Assembly: GCA_945883505.1 (NCBI GenBank)
Contig: CAMCXL010000006.1
Location: forward strand, 33,451-97,450
Length of the DNA stretch: 64,000 bases
From: Rhodoluna limnophila
GTDB taxonomy: Bacteria > Actinomycetota > Actinomycetes > Actinomycetales > Microbacteriaceae
Reading direction: 5' to 3'
Shown one piece after another: positions 8,143 to 17,205 of the stretch. How positions within the stretch are numbered: the first letter of the stretch is position 1; every line of letters begins with the position of its first letter. The notes under the pieces were generated by a model. That model was not told the DNA's origin. It ran no database searches and worked only from the letters and a program-made list of their open reading frames with translations. The translations under genes and the position numbers were made by a program.

Positions 8143-9531
8143 GTGGAATACCGAATTGAACATGACACCATGGGCGAGGTAAAAGTGCCTAAGGATGCTC
8201 TCTACGCGGCTCAGACCCAAAGAGCAGTTGAGAACTTCCCGATTTCTGGAACTACCCTTGAGCGCGCTCACATCTCAGCCCTGGCGGAAATCAAAAAAGC
8301 CGCAGCTCTTGCCAACGCCCAGCTGGGAGTTCTGGACAAAGACCTAGCTAACGCAATTGCCAAGAGTGCCGATGAAGTAATTGTTGGCAAACTCGACGAC
8401 CACTTCCCAGTTGATGTCTATCAGACGGGATCCGGAACTTCTTCAAACATGAACATGAACGAGGTTTTGGCAAACCTTGCGACTAAGCACTTGGGTAAGC
8501 CAGTTCATCCAAATGATCACGTCAACGCCTCGCAGTCTTCGAACGATGTCTTTCCAACCTCGGTGCATCTTGCTGTCACCTCAGCTCTGATCAAAGACCT
8601 GATCCCAGCTCTTGATTACCTAGCTAAGAAATTCGAGGCAAAGGCAAAAGCCTGGAGCCAGGTTGTCAAGGCTGGAAGAACTCACCTGATGGATGCAACC
8701 CCAGTCACCCTCGGTCAAGAATTTGGCGGCTATGCTGCTCAGATTCGCTACGGTATCGAGCGAATTGAATCTTGCATCCCCCGGGTTGCCGAAGTCCCAC
8801 TCGGTGGCACAGCTGTTGGAACTGGAATCAATACCCCGAAAGGGTTTCCTCAGGCGGTCATCAAACTTCTGGCCCAGCAAACCAAACTGCCAATCACCGA
8901 AGCCCGCGACCACTTTGAAGCCCAGGGGGCAAGAGATGCCCTGGTCGAGGCCTCCGGTGCTCTTCGAGTGCTAGCGGTAAGCCTCACCAAGATAAACAAC
9001 GACCTGCGCTGGATGGGCTCTGGGCCTAACGCCGGCCTGGGCGAACTTTCAATCCCTGATTTGCAGCCCGGATCTTCGATCATGCCTGGAAAGGTGAACC
9101 CGGTTATTCCGGAAGCTGTTCTGATGGTTTGCGCAAGAGTAATCGGCAACGACCAAACCGTGGCCTGGGCTGGGGCGACCGGAAACTTCGAACTAAACGT
9201 TGCCATTCCGGTGATGGGTAACTCGCTACTTGAGTCGATAAGACTATTGGCTAATTCATCAAAGGTCCTAGCCGACAAAACTGTTGAGGGTCTTGAAGTT
9301 AACGTTGAGCGCGCCCGAGCACTGGCTGAGTCAAGCCCTTCGATTGTGACACCGCTAAACAAGATAATTGGCTACGAGGCAGCTGCCAAGATTGCAAAGC
9401 ATTCGGTCGCTAATTCAATAACCATTCGTGAGGCAGTAATCGACTTAGGCTTTGTTGAACGTGGTGAACTAACTCTAGATCAGCTCGATGCTGCACTCGA
9501 CGTTTTGTCTATGACCAGACCGCCAAAGTAA
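8143..9531 (+). CDS. fumC: Class II fumarate hydratase
   Basis: A 462-residue, iron-independent fumarase that hydrates fumarate to malate in the TCA cycle. The family signature [11 protein letters not shown] lies near residues 310-320; the upstream [13 protein letters not shown] and [10 protein letters not shown] blocks complete the composite active site, and the closing helices (NSITIREAV) are normal. The start is a GTG with AGAAAGG about 10 nt upstream. Its last 23 nt overlap the end of the convergent leader-peptidase gene. It appears to end the xseA to fumC transcription unit. Confidence 0.97.
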   Translation: MEYRIEHDTMGEVKVPKDALYAAQTQRAVENFPISGTTLERAHISALAEIKKAAALANAQLGVLDKDLANAIAKSADEVIVGKLDDHFPVDVYQTGSGTSSNMNMNEVLANLATKHLGKPVHPNDHVNASQSSNDVFPTSVHLAVTSALIKDLIPALDYLAKKFEAKAKAWSQVVKAGRTHLMDATPVTLGQEFGGYAAQIRYGIERIESCIPRVAEVPLGGTAVGTGINTPKGFPQAVIKLLAQQTKLPITEARDHFEAQGARDALVEASGALRVLAVSLTKINNDLRWMGSGPNAGLGELSIPDLQPGSSIMPGKVNPVIPEAVLMVCARVIGNDQTVAWAGATGNFELNVAIPVMGNSLLESIRLLANSSKVLADKTVEGLEVNVERARALAESSPSIVTPLNKIIGYEAAAKIAKHSVANSITIREAVIDLGFVERGELTLDQLDAALDVLSMTRPPK

Positions 9532-9988
9532 TAGCACCAAAAAATCCAACTAACAAATATGGTCCAAGGGGCATCGAGCCGCCTAGCTTTATGCGCTTCA
9601 GAACCAAAAGCCCAAGCGCAACTACCCCAGCAATCAAAAAGCTAAGGCCCAGAGAAACTATCGGTAGTAGTGGTGAGTACCAACCAAGAGCTAGAGCCAT
9701 GGCCGTCATTAACTTCACATCACCCATTCCAAGAAGCCCCAAACGATTTATCAAAAGAGAGATTCCGAAGGTGACAACGCCCGCAATCAAAGCCCAAAGC
9801 ATGTTTAGAAAACCAGCACCAAAAAACCCTGCCAGCAGTTGACCAAACCAAGTAATCGGAAATGCCGGCAACACATATTTATTTGGTAGGCGACGCTGTT
9901 TGATATCGGTCTTGGCTAGAGGCCATGCCGTAGCTACCAGATAGCCAAGACCGAGTGCCGAAAACAACGAGGAGAGATTTTCAAACAC
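9509..9988 (-). CDS. A24 family prepilin peptidase-like membrane protein
   Basis: A 159-residue protein with about five or six hydrophobic segments. Two aspartate motifs expected for the aspartic leader peptidase are visible: D28 in [10 protein letters not shown] and the GMGDVKL motif near residue 92. The N-terminal methyltransferase domain of long PilD enzymes is absent, as in short Tad-type/FppA-like versions. No pilin or secretion ATPase genes are in the window, so its substrates must be elsewhere. The start is GTG at 9988, with TACTCT 6 nt upstream and no Shine-Dalgarno sequence. It overlaps fumC by 23 nt at the 3' ends. Confidence 0.8.
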   Translation of the reverse strand: MFENLSSLFSALGLGYLVATAWPLAKTDIKQRRLPNKYVLPAFPITWFGQLLAGFFGAGFLNMLWALIAGVVTFGISLLINRLGLLGMGDVKLMTAMALALGWYSPLLPIVSLGLSFLIAGVVALGLLVLKRIKLGGSMPLGPYLLVGFFGAITLAVWS

Positions 9989-9994
9989 CCAGTC

Positions 9995-10000
9995 AGAGTA
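9995..10000 (-). promoter_or_regulatory. Candidate leaderless -10 box of the leader peptidase gene
   Basis: TACTCT on the minus strand ends 6 nt before the GTG start at 9988. The spacing fits a transcript that starts at the start codon. Confidence 0.45.
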
Positions 10001-10042
10001 TTGACCTAGGCAAAAGCTAAGGGAAAGTTATCCCCAGACTAG

Positions 10043-11374
10043 CTACCGGTCCAGAAGCTCGGTGACCAGCGCGGCAATTGCGCTTCGCTCGGAACGGGTA
10101 AGTGTGACGTGGGCAAAAAGTGACTGCCCCTTCAGGGTCTCGATTACCGAGGCCACTCCGTCGTGCCTTCCAACTCGCAAGTTATCGCGCTGAGCAACAT
10201 CGTGAGTGAGCACGACTCTGGAGTTCTGGCCAATTCTGGATAAGACGGTCAGTAGAACATTTCGCTCCAGCGACTGAGCCTCGTCGACGATTACGAAGCT
10301 GTCGTGCAGTGAGCGTCCGCGGATGTGAGTAAGGGGCAATACCTCCAGCAGACCGCGGTCTTGGATATGCTCAATTACTTCCTTGGAAACCAGAGCGCTC
10401 AGGGTGTCAAAAATTGCCTGGCCCCAGGGGTTCATCTTCTCGGCCTCGGTGCCGGGCAGGTAGCCAAGCTCCTGGCCCCCCACCGCATAAAGCGGTCTAA
10501 AGACCATGATCTTTTTGTGCTGGCGACGCTCAACAACTGACTCGAGGGCGGCGCAAAGAGCCAAGGCAGACTTTCCGGTTCCTGCGCGACCACCCATCGA
10601 GACGATGCCGATTTCTTGATCGAGCAGGAAGTCGATGGCTAAGCGTTGCTCGGCGGAACGGCCGTGCACCCCAAATACCTCGCGGTCCCCGCGCACAAGC
10701 TTTACTTTCTTGTCCGAGGTGACTCGGCCGAGAGCGTGTCCTCGCTCCGAAGCAATAACCAATCCACTGTTTACCGGAAGATCTAAAACCTCCGGGTGGG
10801 TGATTTCTTCGTTGTCGTACAACTCCGCCATCTGGTCGGCGTTTAGAGCAAGCTCGGCAATCCCACTCCATCCAGATTGGGTTGCAAGCTCGTTGAGATA
10901 TTCCTCCGCTTGTATACCTAGGCTGGCGGCTTTGACGCGCATCGGTAGGTCTTTGGAAACCACGGTGACCCTGAAGCCCTCATTGAATAAGTTCATGGCT
11001 ACCGACAAAATTCTTGAGTCGTTATCGCCGAGCTGGAACCCGGTTGGCAAAACCGATTGGTCGCTGTGATTTAGTTCAACTCTGAGCGTGCCCTTGTCGC
11101 CGACTTCAATTGGAAAATCCAAGCGCTGGTGCTTTTGACGAAGATCATCAAGGTGTCTAAGGGCAACCCTTGCAAAATAACCTATTTCTGGGTCGTGGCG
11201 TTTTTTCTCAAGCTCGTTGATCACAACGATTGGAATGACGACCTCGTGTTCCTCGAATCGGAACATGGCCTTTGGGTCTGATAGCAGTACCGAGGTATCC
11301 AGCACGAAGGTTCTCACCGCCTGGTCGCTTTTGATTTGGGTCTTTGCGGCGGAAGTGGCTTCTGCTTTGGGCAA
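10043..11374 (-). CDS. PhoH family protein with PIN domain (PhoH2 type)
   Basis: A 443-residue fusion of an N-terminal PIN ribonuclease domain (about residues 20-160; acidic residues D26 in VLDTS and E54 in INELEKK) and a C-terminal PhoH ATPase (about 235-440). Walker A is GRAGTGKS with K268 and Walker B is VIVDEAQ with D364 and E365. PhoH2 proteins in mycobacteria act as ATP-dependent RNA helicase-ribonucleases. The start is TTG with GGAGG 7 nt upstream. It stands alone between the leader peptidase and uppS genes. No antitoxin-like partner gene is visible immediately upstream. Confidence 0.93.
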   Translation of the reverse strand: MPKAEATSAAKTQIKSDQAVRTFVLDTSVLLSDPKAMFRFEEHEVVIPIVVINELEKKRHDPEIGYFARVALRHLDDLRQKHQRLDFPIEVGDKGTLRVELNHSDQSVLPTGFQLGDNDSRILSVAMNLFNEGFRVTVVSKDLPMRVKAASLGIQAEEYLNELATQSGWSGIAELALNADQMAELYDNEEITHPEVLDLPVNSGLVIASERGHALGRVTSDKKVKLVRGDREVFGVHGRSAEQRLAIDFLLDQEIGIVSMGGRAGTGKSALALCAALESVVERRQHKKIMVFRPLYAVGGQELGYLPGTEAEKMNPWGQAIFDTLSALVSKEVIEHIQDRGLLEVLPLTHIRGRSLHDSFVIVDEAQSLERNVLLTVLSRIGQNSRVVLTHDVAQRDNLRVGRHDGVASVIETLKGQSLFAHVTLTRSERSAIAALVTELLDR

Positions 11375-11462
11375 TTAGTCCTCCATAGATTCAGGCTTAG
11401 CTTTAAGGTAAAGCCAGATTGACTAGGAGCCCGCTAGCAACACGCCCGAATAAAGGTGCGCC

Positions 11463-12224
11463 TCAGGCGCCAAATCTCCTGTGCCTGCGGGCAAAGGCGC
11501 GGATGGCTCTTAGAAAATCCACCCTTCTAAAATCCGGCCAGAGGGCTTCTTCGAAGTAAAGCTCCGAGTTACTGGATTGCCAGAGCAAGAATCCACTTAG
11601 GCGCTGCTCGCCGGAAGTTCGAATGATTAGATCCGGGTCTGGCTGGTCGGAGGTATACAGATGTTTAGCAATCAGCTCGGGCGTTAGTGACTCGGCTAGC
11701 TTTTCCAGATCCGCCCCGTGGCTTATCGAGTCACGGACGATAGATCGCATGGCGTCGGTTATCTCTTGGCGTCCACCGTACCCAATTGCTAGGTTCACCT
11801 GGGCGCCCAAGGTGTCCTTAGATGCCTGCTCACTTTGCTCTAGGACCTCCAAGAACTCGGGTGGTAACGAGCTGCGGTTGCCAACTAAGCGAAGCTTCCA
11901 ATTGCCACGACGAACCATTTCATTGGCAAGTCCGGTCAAAATTACAAGCAGGTCTTTGAGCTCTTCGGAATTGCGATTCTTCAGGTTTTCGGTTGAAAGC
12001 AGGTACAGGGTGATAACCGGTACCTGAAGACCATCGCACCAGGAAAGAAAGTCAAAGATTTTTTGTGCACCGGCAACATGACCAGCTTTGGCCTTAGAGC
12101 CATTTTTCTTGTCAGCCCACCTCCTATTGCCATCTAACATGACTGCAATGTGCTGAGGGATGTTGGCCTTGTCTAGCTGTTGCTCAAGACGTCTCTCATA
12201 GAGTCGATAGACAAGATTTCGCAC
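11463..12224 (-). CDS. uppS: Isoprenyl transferase (undecaprenyl diphosphate synthase family)
   Basis: A 253-residue cis-prenyltransferase that extends an allylic diphosphate with IPP to make the lipid carrier of cell wall synthesis. The catalytic aspartate D31 lies in MLDGNRRWA; later motifs LYLLSTEN, YGGRQEI and IRTSGEQRLSGFLLWQ are intact, as is the LWPDF block. It uses IPP from the MEP pathway genes ispH and ispE found in this window. The start is GTG with TAATCT 6 nt upstream. It is divergent from the hemolysin III gene, 41 nt apart. Whether the product is C50 or C55 cannot be told. Confidence 0.95.
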   Translation of the reverse strand: MRNLVYRLYERRLEQQLDKANIPQHIAVMLDGNRRWADKKNGSKAKAGHVAGAQKIFDFLSWCDGLQVPVITLYLLSTENLKNRNSEELKDLLVILTGLANEMVRRGNWKLRLVGNRSSLPPEFLEVLEQSEQASKDTLGAQVNLAIGYGGRQEITDAMRSIVRDSISHGADLEKLAESLTPELIAKHLYTSDQPDPDLIIRTSGEQRLSGFLLWQSSNSELYFEEALWPDFRRVDFLRAIRAFARRHRRFGA

Positions 12225-12230
12225 CCCTTA

Positions 12231-12236
12231 AGATTA
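12231..12236 (-). promoter_or_regulatory. Candidate leaderless -10 box of uppS
   Basis: TAATCT on the minus strand ends 6 nt before the uppS GTG start. No Shine-Dalgarno sequence fits at usual spacing. Confidence 0.5.
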
Positions 12237-12253
12237 CTGCCCGAAAAGCGAAC

Positions 12254-12259
12254 TAGGCT
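12254..12259 (+). promoter_or_regulatory. Candidate leaderless -10 box of the hemolysin III gene
   Basis: TAGGCT on the plus strand ends 6 nt before the ATG at 12266, in the same 41-nt divergent gap that holds the uppS box. Confidence 0.5.
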
Positions 12260-12265
12260 TGCACT

Positions 12266-12985
12266 ATGTCCAACCCTGGCAACGCTGATGCCCCGCTGCA
12301 TCTTCCGCTCTCTCAAATATCTGGAGAGGTAGAACCGGAATCCAAGCCAAGCTGGCGCGGATGGATCCATACCGGCGTGCTTCCAATAGCCATTGCCGGG
12401 GGCATCGTGCTTATTGTTCTGGCGGACGGTCTAGTGGCTAAAGTGGCCGCTACGGTGTTTTTTGCTTGCTCAGTTTTGTTGTTTGGAACCAGTGCCATTT
12501 ACCACCGCTTCAATTGGGGCCCGAAGGCCAAGCTAGCGCTGAAGCGAGTAGACCACGCCAACATCTTTTTGCTGATTGCCGGTAGCTACACGCCAATCAC
12601 ATTGCTAGCCCTGCCTCAAGAAAAAGGGCTACTGCTGATCATCGCAATTTGGACGGTTGCGCTACTGGGGATTGGTTTTCGGGTGTTTTGGATCTCAGCT
12701 CCGCGTTGGTTGTATGTGGTTATCTACATAGCCATGGGTTGGGCAGCGGTTGTCTACCTGCCAGAATTTTTAGAGGCCAACCTAGCCATGATGCTGCTTA
12801 TCTTGATTGGTGGATTGCTCTACACATTGGGTGGAGTTGTGTACGCCATGAAAAAGCCCAACCCGTTCCCTGGCCACTTTGGCTTTCACGAGATTTTTCA
12901 CAGCTTCACGGTCTTGGCTTTTATGTGCCACTGGAGCGCAGTACTACTTATTTCACTTTCTCCAGTAGCGGGTTCATTCGCCTAG
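12266..12985 (+). CDS. Hemolysin III family membrane protein (TrhA-like)
   Basis: A 239-residue protein with seven predicted membrane helices after a hydrophilic N-terminus of about 30 residues. The family's conserved histidines and nearby residues are visible (YHRFNW, DHANIF, HFGFHEIFHSF), which in the wider CREST/PAQR superfamily form a metal site. Bacterial members are linked to membrane lipid homeostasis; hemolysis is not implied. The ATG has a TAGGCT box 6 nt upstream. It ends 6 nt before the convergent end of a small membrane protein gene. Confidence 0.88.
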   Translation: MSNPGNADAPLHLPLSQISGEVEPESKPSWRGWIHTGVLPIAIAGGIVLIVLADGLVAKVAATVFFACSVLLFGTSAIYHRFNWGPKAKLALKRVDHANIFLLIAGSYTPITLLALPQEKGLLLIIAIWTVALLGIGFRVFWISAPRWLYVVIYIAMGWAAVVYLPEFLEANLAMMLLILIGGLLYTLGGVVYAMKKPNPFPGHFGFHEIFHSFTVLAFMCHWSAVLLISLSPVAGSFA

Positions 12986-12991
12986 ATAAAG

Positions 12992-13279
12992 CTAGCGCTG
13001 TGGTCTTTCGGGAGGCGCTGGGCGCTCGGGCTTAATCCTTAGATCTGGCGAATCTGACTGCAGGCCCTTTTCCATTTGCTCTAGGTCTAACTTCTCGGCA
13101 ATCTCCGCGCGGTATCTAACTCTTCTGACTCTTCTGACCAAGTCAAAAACAATCAACACTGCGGCAGCGCCCATGCTAAAGGTCGCAACAAAGCCAACTA
13201 CGCCTGGGCTGTACCAGGTATCGTCGATAATTACTTCGCCCGGAGCACCGGTTTCGGCCAGTATGGATAAAAGATTCAT
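12992..13279 (-). CDS. Small single-pass membrane protein, unknown
   Basis: I do not recognise a named family. The 95-residue product has a short extracytoplasmic N-terminus, one membrane helix (about residues 26-46), then a basic stretch (VRRVRRVRYR) and an acidic-to-proline-rich cytoplasmic tail. Similar small proteins are found beside the DUF4307 and greA genes in Microbacteriaceae. The ATG at 13279 is preceded by CATACT at 6 nt. It is divergent from the DUF4307 gene, 40 nt away. Confidence 0.65.
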   Translation of the reverse strand: MNLLSILAETGAPGEVIIDDTWYSPGVVGFVATFSMGAAAVLIVFDLVRRVRRVRYRAEIAEKLDLEQMEKGLQSDSPDLRIKPERPAPPERPQR

Positions 13280-13307
13280 AGTCCAAGTATGAACTACGTT
13301 TGTCGGT

Positions 13308-13313
13308 TAACCT
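13308..13313 (+). promoter_or_regulatory. Candidate leaderless -10 box of the DUF4307 gene
   Basis: TAACCT ends 6 nt before the GTG start at 13320 in the 40-nt divergent gap. Confidence 0.45.
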
Positions 13314-13319
13314 TGACGG

Positions 13320-13706
13320 GTGAATGAAAATCTCCTTCAGCGCCGCTACGGCTTAGGTAAAACCCAAAAGCGGGACCGGCTATGGGCCATCGCGATCGCC
13401 TCGCTTGCCGTGGTTGGTTTTCTGGTCTGGGCGATCATCTACACCGTAGACGACGCCAATCGAGTCACCACCCGAGATGTTGGGTTCACAGTCAACGATG
13501 AGTTCTCAACTGAGGTAGTTTTTGAAGTTTCTAGGAATCCTGGCCAATTGGTTGTTTGTGATGTCCAGGTACTAAGTCAAAGCTTTGCTGTTGTGGGGCT
13601 AAAAACCCTAACTATTGAGCCATCAGCAAGCCGATCGGTGGTTATTTCAACCACCGTGACCACCACAGAGCTTGGAACATCGGGCTTGGTTGCAGGCTGC
13701 CGTTGA
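13320..13706 (+). CDS. DUF4307 domain-containing membrane protein
   Basis: A 128-residue protein with an N-terminal RYGL motif and basic stretch, one membrane helix (about residues 22-42) and an extracytoplasmic beta-rich domain ending in GLVAGCR, which is characteristic of DUF4307. The role of this actinobacterial family is unknown. In many relatives it precedes greA as here, 18 nt upstream. It starts with GTG and has no Shine-Dalgarno sequence. Confidence 0.82.
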   Translation: MNENLLQRRYGLGKTQKRDRLWAIAIASLAVVGFLVWAIIYTVDDANRVTTRDVGFTVNDEFSTEVVFEVSRNPGQLVVCDVQVLSQSFAVVGLKTLTIEPSASRSVVISTTVTTTELGTSGLVAGCR

Positions 13707-13709
13707 AAG

Positions 13710-13715
13710 TAAGCT
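13710..13715 (+). promoter_or_regulatory. Candidate -10 box of greA
   Basis: TAAGCT lies 9 nt before the greA ATG and is preceded by TTGAAAG, the same layout as before xseB (6691-6704). Confidence 0.35.
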
Positions 13716-13724
13716 AGTGGGATT

Positions 13725-14204
13725 ATGTCTGAAATGCATGAAGCCAGCTGGCTCACCCAGGAAGCCTACGACCGGCTAGCCGACGAGCTAGAGCATCTAA
13801 TTAATTTTGGTCGTGGAGACATCGCCAAGCGCATCCAGGAGGCTCGCGAAGAAGGCGACCTGAAGGAAAATGGTGGCTACCACGCAGCTAAAGAAGAGCA
13901 GGGAAAGATTGAGGCCCGCATAAACCGCATCGAGGAAATCCTTGCCACCGCAACAGTCGGTGAGGCACCAAAGGCCCACGGTGTTGTTGAGCAGGGTCTT
14001 GTTATAAGCGTTGATCTTAACGGTTCGACAAAGAAGTTTTTACTCGGAAGCGCCGAGATAAGCGATGACAGCGTCGAGGTTTATAGCCCGGACTCACCAA
14101 TAGGAAGCGCAATACTTGGCAAAAAAGTCGGTGAAGAACTAGAGGTTTTCTTGCCCAACGGCAAGGCAATCAAGGTAAAGATATTAGGCGTAGCTAACGC
14201 TTAA
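13725..14204 (+). CDS. greA: Transcription elongation factor GreA
   Basis: A 159-residue Gre factor with an N-terminal coiled coil (about residues 12-80) whose tip carries the acidic residues that reach the RNA polymerase active site (AREEGDLKENGGYHAA), and a C-terminal FKBP-like domain (about 85-158, SPIGSAILGKKVGEE). It rescues backtracked polymerase by stimulating transcript cleavage. Its TAA stop overlaps the convergent ilvA stop by the palindrome TTAA. Confidence 0.96.
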   Translation: MSEMHEASWLTQEAYDRLADELEHLINFGRGDIAKRIQEAREEGDLKENGGYHAAKEEQGKIEARINRIEEILATATVGEAPKAHGVVEQGLVISVDLNGSTKKFLLGSAEISDDSVEVYSPDSPIGSAILGKKVGEELEVFLPNGKAIKVKILGVANA

Positions 14205-15454
14205 TCCTCGCGAGGCTTTTCGAGCTTAGGTCGAAGACCTGCTTTTTCTAAAGCCTTAACAACTTCGAGTCGGTGCTCGTGGCCGCTTGTTTCAACCGAG
14301 AGATTCAATTCCACTTCGCTAATCTGCAGCCCGTTACCGTGTCTGGTGTGTAGCACCTCAACCACGTTGGCGTGAGCTCCAGCAATAACCTCTGCGGTCA
14401 AAGCTAGCTGGCCCGGGCGGTCAGGAAGCATGACCGAGAAGTTGGTGTAGCGGTCGGAGGCTGAAAGCCCGTGACGGATTACTCGCTGCAGCAACAGAGG
14501 ATCCATGTTGCCACCGGACAAAATCGCTACCGTCTTACCCTTGGCTTTTGCCTTGCCACTTAGCAGTGCTGCAACGGCAACAGCGCCAGCTGGCTCAACA
14601 ACCTGCTTTGATCTTTCGAGTAACACCAAAATTGCCTTAGCAATGTCATTTTCTGAAACTGTCACGACTTTGTCGATGTGCTGTTTTATGAGCTCGAACG
14701 GAACCCGTCCTGGTTTGGCAACCGCAATTCCATCCGCAATAGTTGGGATAGGGACAACCTCGGTGAGCTTGCCAGTTTTCATAGATATCGCATAGGGAGC
14801 CACATTCTCAGCTTGAACTCCAATGACGCGAATCTTTTTGCCCCTAGCGGCTGCGGTGAGCTTAGCTGCAACGGCGACCCCGGCGGCTAATCCTCCACCA
14901 CCGATTGCAACAACGATTGTGGAAACGTCCGGGTGCTGGTCCATAATCTCAACACCCACGGTTCCTTGCCCTAGGACCACATCGATGTGATCAAAAGGTG
15001 GAATGAATATTGCACCGGAAACCTTGGCTTCATCTTGAGCTGCCTTGAGGGCTTCGCCAAAGGTTGCTCCAACGAGCACAACTTTTGCACCGTAGTTTCT
15101 GGTTGCGGCAACTTTTGGAAGTGATGCGCCGATTGGCATATATACAGTTGCCTTGATGCCGAGCTTCTTAGCTGCCAGGGCGACGCCCTGGGCGTGGTTT
15201 CCAGCCGATGCTGCAATCACACCTTTTTTCTTCTCTTCTTTGGTGAGCTTACTCATTCGGTTGAAAGCACCGCGAACTTTATAGGCACCGGTACGCTGAA
15301 GGTTTTCACACTTCAGCCAAATCTCTTGGCCAATCATTTTGGAAAGGTAATGAGAGTGCAATACCGGGGTCTCGATGGCAACCTGTCGAACATTTGCTAG
15401 GGCCGCCGCAAACTCACTGAGCGCTGGAACAACTACCGGCGGCTGGTTTGTCAT
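14201..15454 (-). CDS. ilvA: Threonine ammonia-lyase
   Basis: A 417-residue PLP enzyme that deaminates threonine to 2-oxobutanoate, the entry to isoleucine synthesis. The PLP lysine is K59 in RTGAYKVRGA and the phosphate-binding loop is AIGGGGLAAG. A C-terminal ACT-like regulatory domain (about residues 335-410, starting FSVMLPDRPGQL) suggests control by an amino acid. This single-ACT layout is common in actinobacterial enzymes annotated either as biosynthetic or catabolic. It converges on greA. No other branched-chain amino acid genes are nearby. Confidence 0.94.
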   Translation of the reverse strand: MTNQPPVVVPALSEFAAALANVRQVAIETPVLHSHYLSKMIGQEIWLKCENLQRTGAYKVRGAFNRMSKLTKEEKKKGVIAASAGNHAQGVALAAKKLGIKATVYMPIGASLPKVAATRNYGAKVVLVGATFGEALKAAQDEAKVSGAIFIPPFDHIDVVLGQGTVGVEIMDQHPDVSTIVVAIGGGGLAAGVAVAAKLTAAARGKKIRVIGVQAENVAPYAISMKTGKLTEVVPIPTIADGIAVAKPGRVPFELIKQHIDKVVTVSENDIAKAILVLLERSKQVVEPAGAVAVAALLSGKAKAKGKTVAILSGGNMDPLLLQRVIRHGLSASDRYTNFSVMLPDRPGQLALTAEVIAGAHANVVEVLHTRHGNGLQISEVELNLSVETSGHEHRLEVVKALEKAGLRPKLEKPRED

Positions 15455-15507
15455 TGGAAGGCCTTTCGAATTATTACCCAGCCCCCAAGTTTAGTTAGGT
15501 ATTGCCC

Positions 15508-16389
15508 CTAGAACTTAGTTCCCATGGCCTGAATGCGCTCAATGCGCTTAGGGATAGGTGGGTGGGTGGAAAACAGCCGCTCCGTGAAGCCAGGCTTGAT
15601 TGGGTCATTTAGGAACATGTGGGCCATTGAGGCACTTACTTTCTGCATCGGCCTGCCATATTCACCGAGCTTATTTAGAGCACTGGCTAGCCCTTCGGGG
15701 TACCTGGTGATCTCCACTCCGGTGGCATCGGCTAAGTACTCGCGCTGCCTGGAAACCGCAGCGCTAACAATTGGCCCAATGAACCAAGCAATCACGCTTG
15801 CCACCACACCGATGATCAGGAAGATGGCTCCAGCGCCATCTCTGGATCGGCTACCGCCTGCAAAGAAAGCGGCTCTAATAGCGAAATCGGCCAGGATTCC
15901 CACTGCACTAACCAAGCCAAAAACGATTGTTGAAACACGAATGTCATAGTTTCTGATGTGAGCTAGCTCGTGAGCCATGACGCCCTCGAGCTCGTTGTCA
16001 TCCATGATTACCAGCAGCCCTGTGGTGGCAGCAACGATGGCATGCTCAGGATCGCGCCCGGTAGCAAAAGCATTTGGGGCTGGGTCGTTGATGATGTAAA
16101 CCTTAGGCATAGGAATACCTTCGGCAATCGAGAGATTTTCTACTATTCGCCAAAGCCTTGGGTTATCGGCTTGCTGAATCTCTACTGCACCGGTCATGCC
16201 GATAGCAATCTTCCCTGCCATGTAGTACTGGAAGATTGTGTAGACCAAAACAAAGCCCACAATAAACAGTGCCGAAGAACCATTACCGGAAGCGGTTCCC
16301 CACCAGATTGAAAGACCGCTCAGCAGTGCAACGAAGAGCACCACAATGATTATGGTGTTGCGTTTGTTGGCAGCAATTGCTGAGTACAT
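15508..16389 (-). CDS. htpX: M48 family membrane metalloprotease HtpX
   Basis: A 293-residue protease with two N-terminal membrane helices (about residues 10-30 and 38-58), the zinc motif HELAH (H140, E141, H144), two further helices (about 155-175 and 188-210) and the third zinc ligand E217 in REYLAD. HtpX degrades misfolded membrane proteins. It lies 20 nt downstream of lemA on the same strand, a pairing seen in many bacteria. Confidence 0.94.
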   Translation of the reverse strand: MYSAIAANKRNTIIIVVLFVALLSGLSIWWGTASGNGSSALFIVGFVLVYTIFQYYMAGKIAIGMTGAVEIQQADNPRLWRIVENLSIAEGIPMPKVYIINDPAPNAFATGRDPEHAIVAATTGLLVIMDDNELEGVMAHELAHIRNYDIRVSTIVFGLVSAVGILADFAIRAAFFAGGSRSRDGAGAIFLIIGVVASVIAWFIGPIVSAAVSRQREYLADATGVEITRYPEGLASALNKLGEYGRPMQKVSASMAHMFLNDPIKPGFTERLFSTHPPIPKRIERIQAMGTKF

Positions 16390-16409
16390 CGACTAAGAAA
16401 CCTTTTCGA

Positions 16410-16979
16410 CTAGAAACTAGCCTTGGGTGGCTCAGCGATAACTGCGCTGTCAGCCACCTCAAAGAATTCACGTTCTGGGAATCCTAAAGACTTCACAAAC
16501 AAGTTCTGTGGGAACTGCAACACCTTGGTGTTTAGCTCGCGAACGCCGCCGTTGTAAAAGCGCCTAGAAGCCATGATCTTGTTTTCGGTGTCGGTTAGGT
16601 CAGCCTGAAGCGCAAGAAAGTTCTGACTGGCCAAAAGAACCGGATACGCCTCGGCAACAGCGAACAGCGACTTCAGTGCTCCCTGCAGCATGTTTTCCGC
16701 TGCCCCTGCTTGCTCGGGGTGAGAAAGAGCCTCCGGAGAAACAGTTGCGGCACGAGCCTTGGTCACTTCCTCAAACACCTGGCGTTCGTGAGCGGCGTAG
16801 CCCTTGACGGTTTCGATTAGGTTCGGAATCAAATCGGCGCGGCGCTTCAGCTGGACGGTGATATCACTCCAGGCCTCATCAACTCTTACGTTTAGAGCGA
16901 CCAGGGCGTTATAGGTAGACCAAAGCCAAATAACAACCAAGGCAATTAGTCCAAGAATTACAAATAGTGCGATGTCCAA
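16410..16979 (-). CDS. LemA family protein
   Basis: A 189-residue protein with an N-terminal membrane segment (residues 3-21), then the helical LemA core (VDEAWSDITVQLKRRADL, NLIETVKGYAAHE) and the conserved ARRFYN-like SRRFYNGGVREL block. LemA proteins are extracytoplasmic helical bundles of uncertain role, often with HtpX. The start is TTG with AGGGGA 7 nt upstream. Probably the first gene of a lemA-htpX operon. Confidence 0.92.
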   Translation of the reverse strand: MDIALFVILGLIALVVIWLWSTYNALVALNVRVDEAWSDITVQLKRRADLIPNLIETVKGYAAHERQVFEEVTKARAATVSPEALSHPEQAGAAENMLQGALKSLFAVAEAYPVLLASQNFLALQADLTDTENKIMASRRFYNGGVRELNTKVLQFPQNLFVKSLGFPEREFFEVADSAVIAEPPKASF

Positions 16980-17114
16980 TTAATTTCCCCTAACAAAAAG
17001 AATCTGTAATAAAGATGTTAAGCCCGGAAAGCCCCAAAAGCTGGCCAGAAGGCCTCCGTCACAGCAAACCCGAAGCTAGCTAACAGGGCGGTGCCATTGC
17101 CTTTGCTATCTAGA

Positions 17115-17190
17115 TGGTGCCCCCGATGGGACTCGAACCCATACTGTGACGATTTTAAGTCGTCTGCCTCTGCCATTGGGCTACGGGGGC
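17115..17190 (-). tRNA. tRNA-Leu (anticodon UAA), class I shape
   Basis: A full cloverleaf with encoded CCA: acceptor GCCCCCG paired with CGGGGGC, discriminator A, D arm with GG and A14/A21, anticodon arm GACGA-CTTAAAA-TCGTC, and T arm with TTCGAGT. The anticodon is UAA, which reads UUA leucine. The variable loop is only five bases (ACAGT), so the molecule lacks the long arm normally found in bacterial tRNA-Leu. The tRNA call is firm; the amino acid is deduced from the anticodon alone. Confidence 0.85.
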
Positions 17191-17205
17191 CACAATCACC
17201 AGAGG

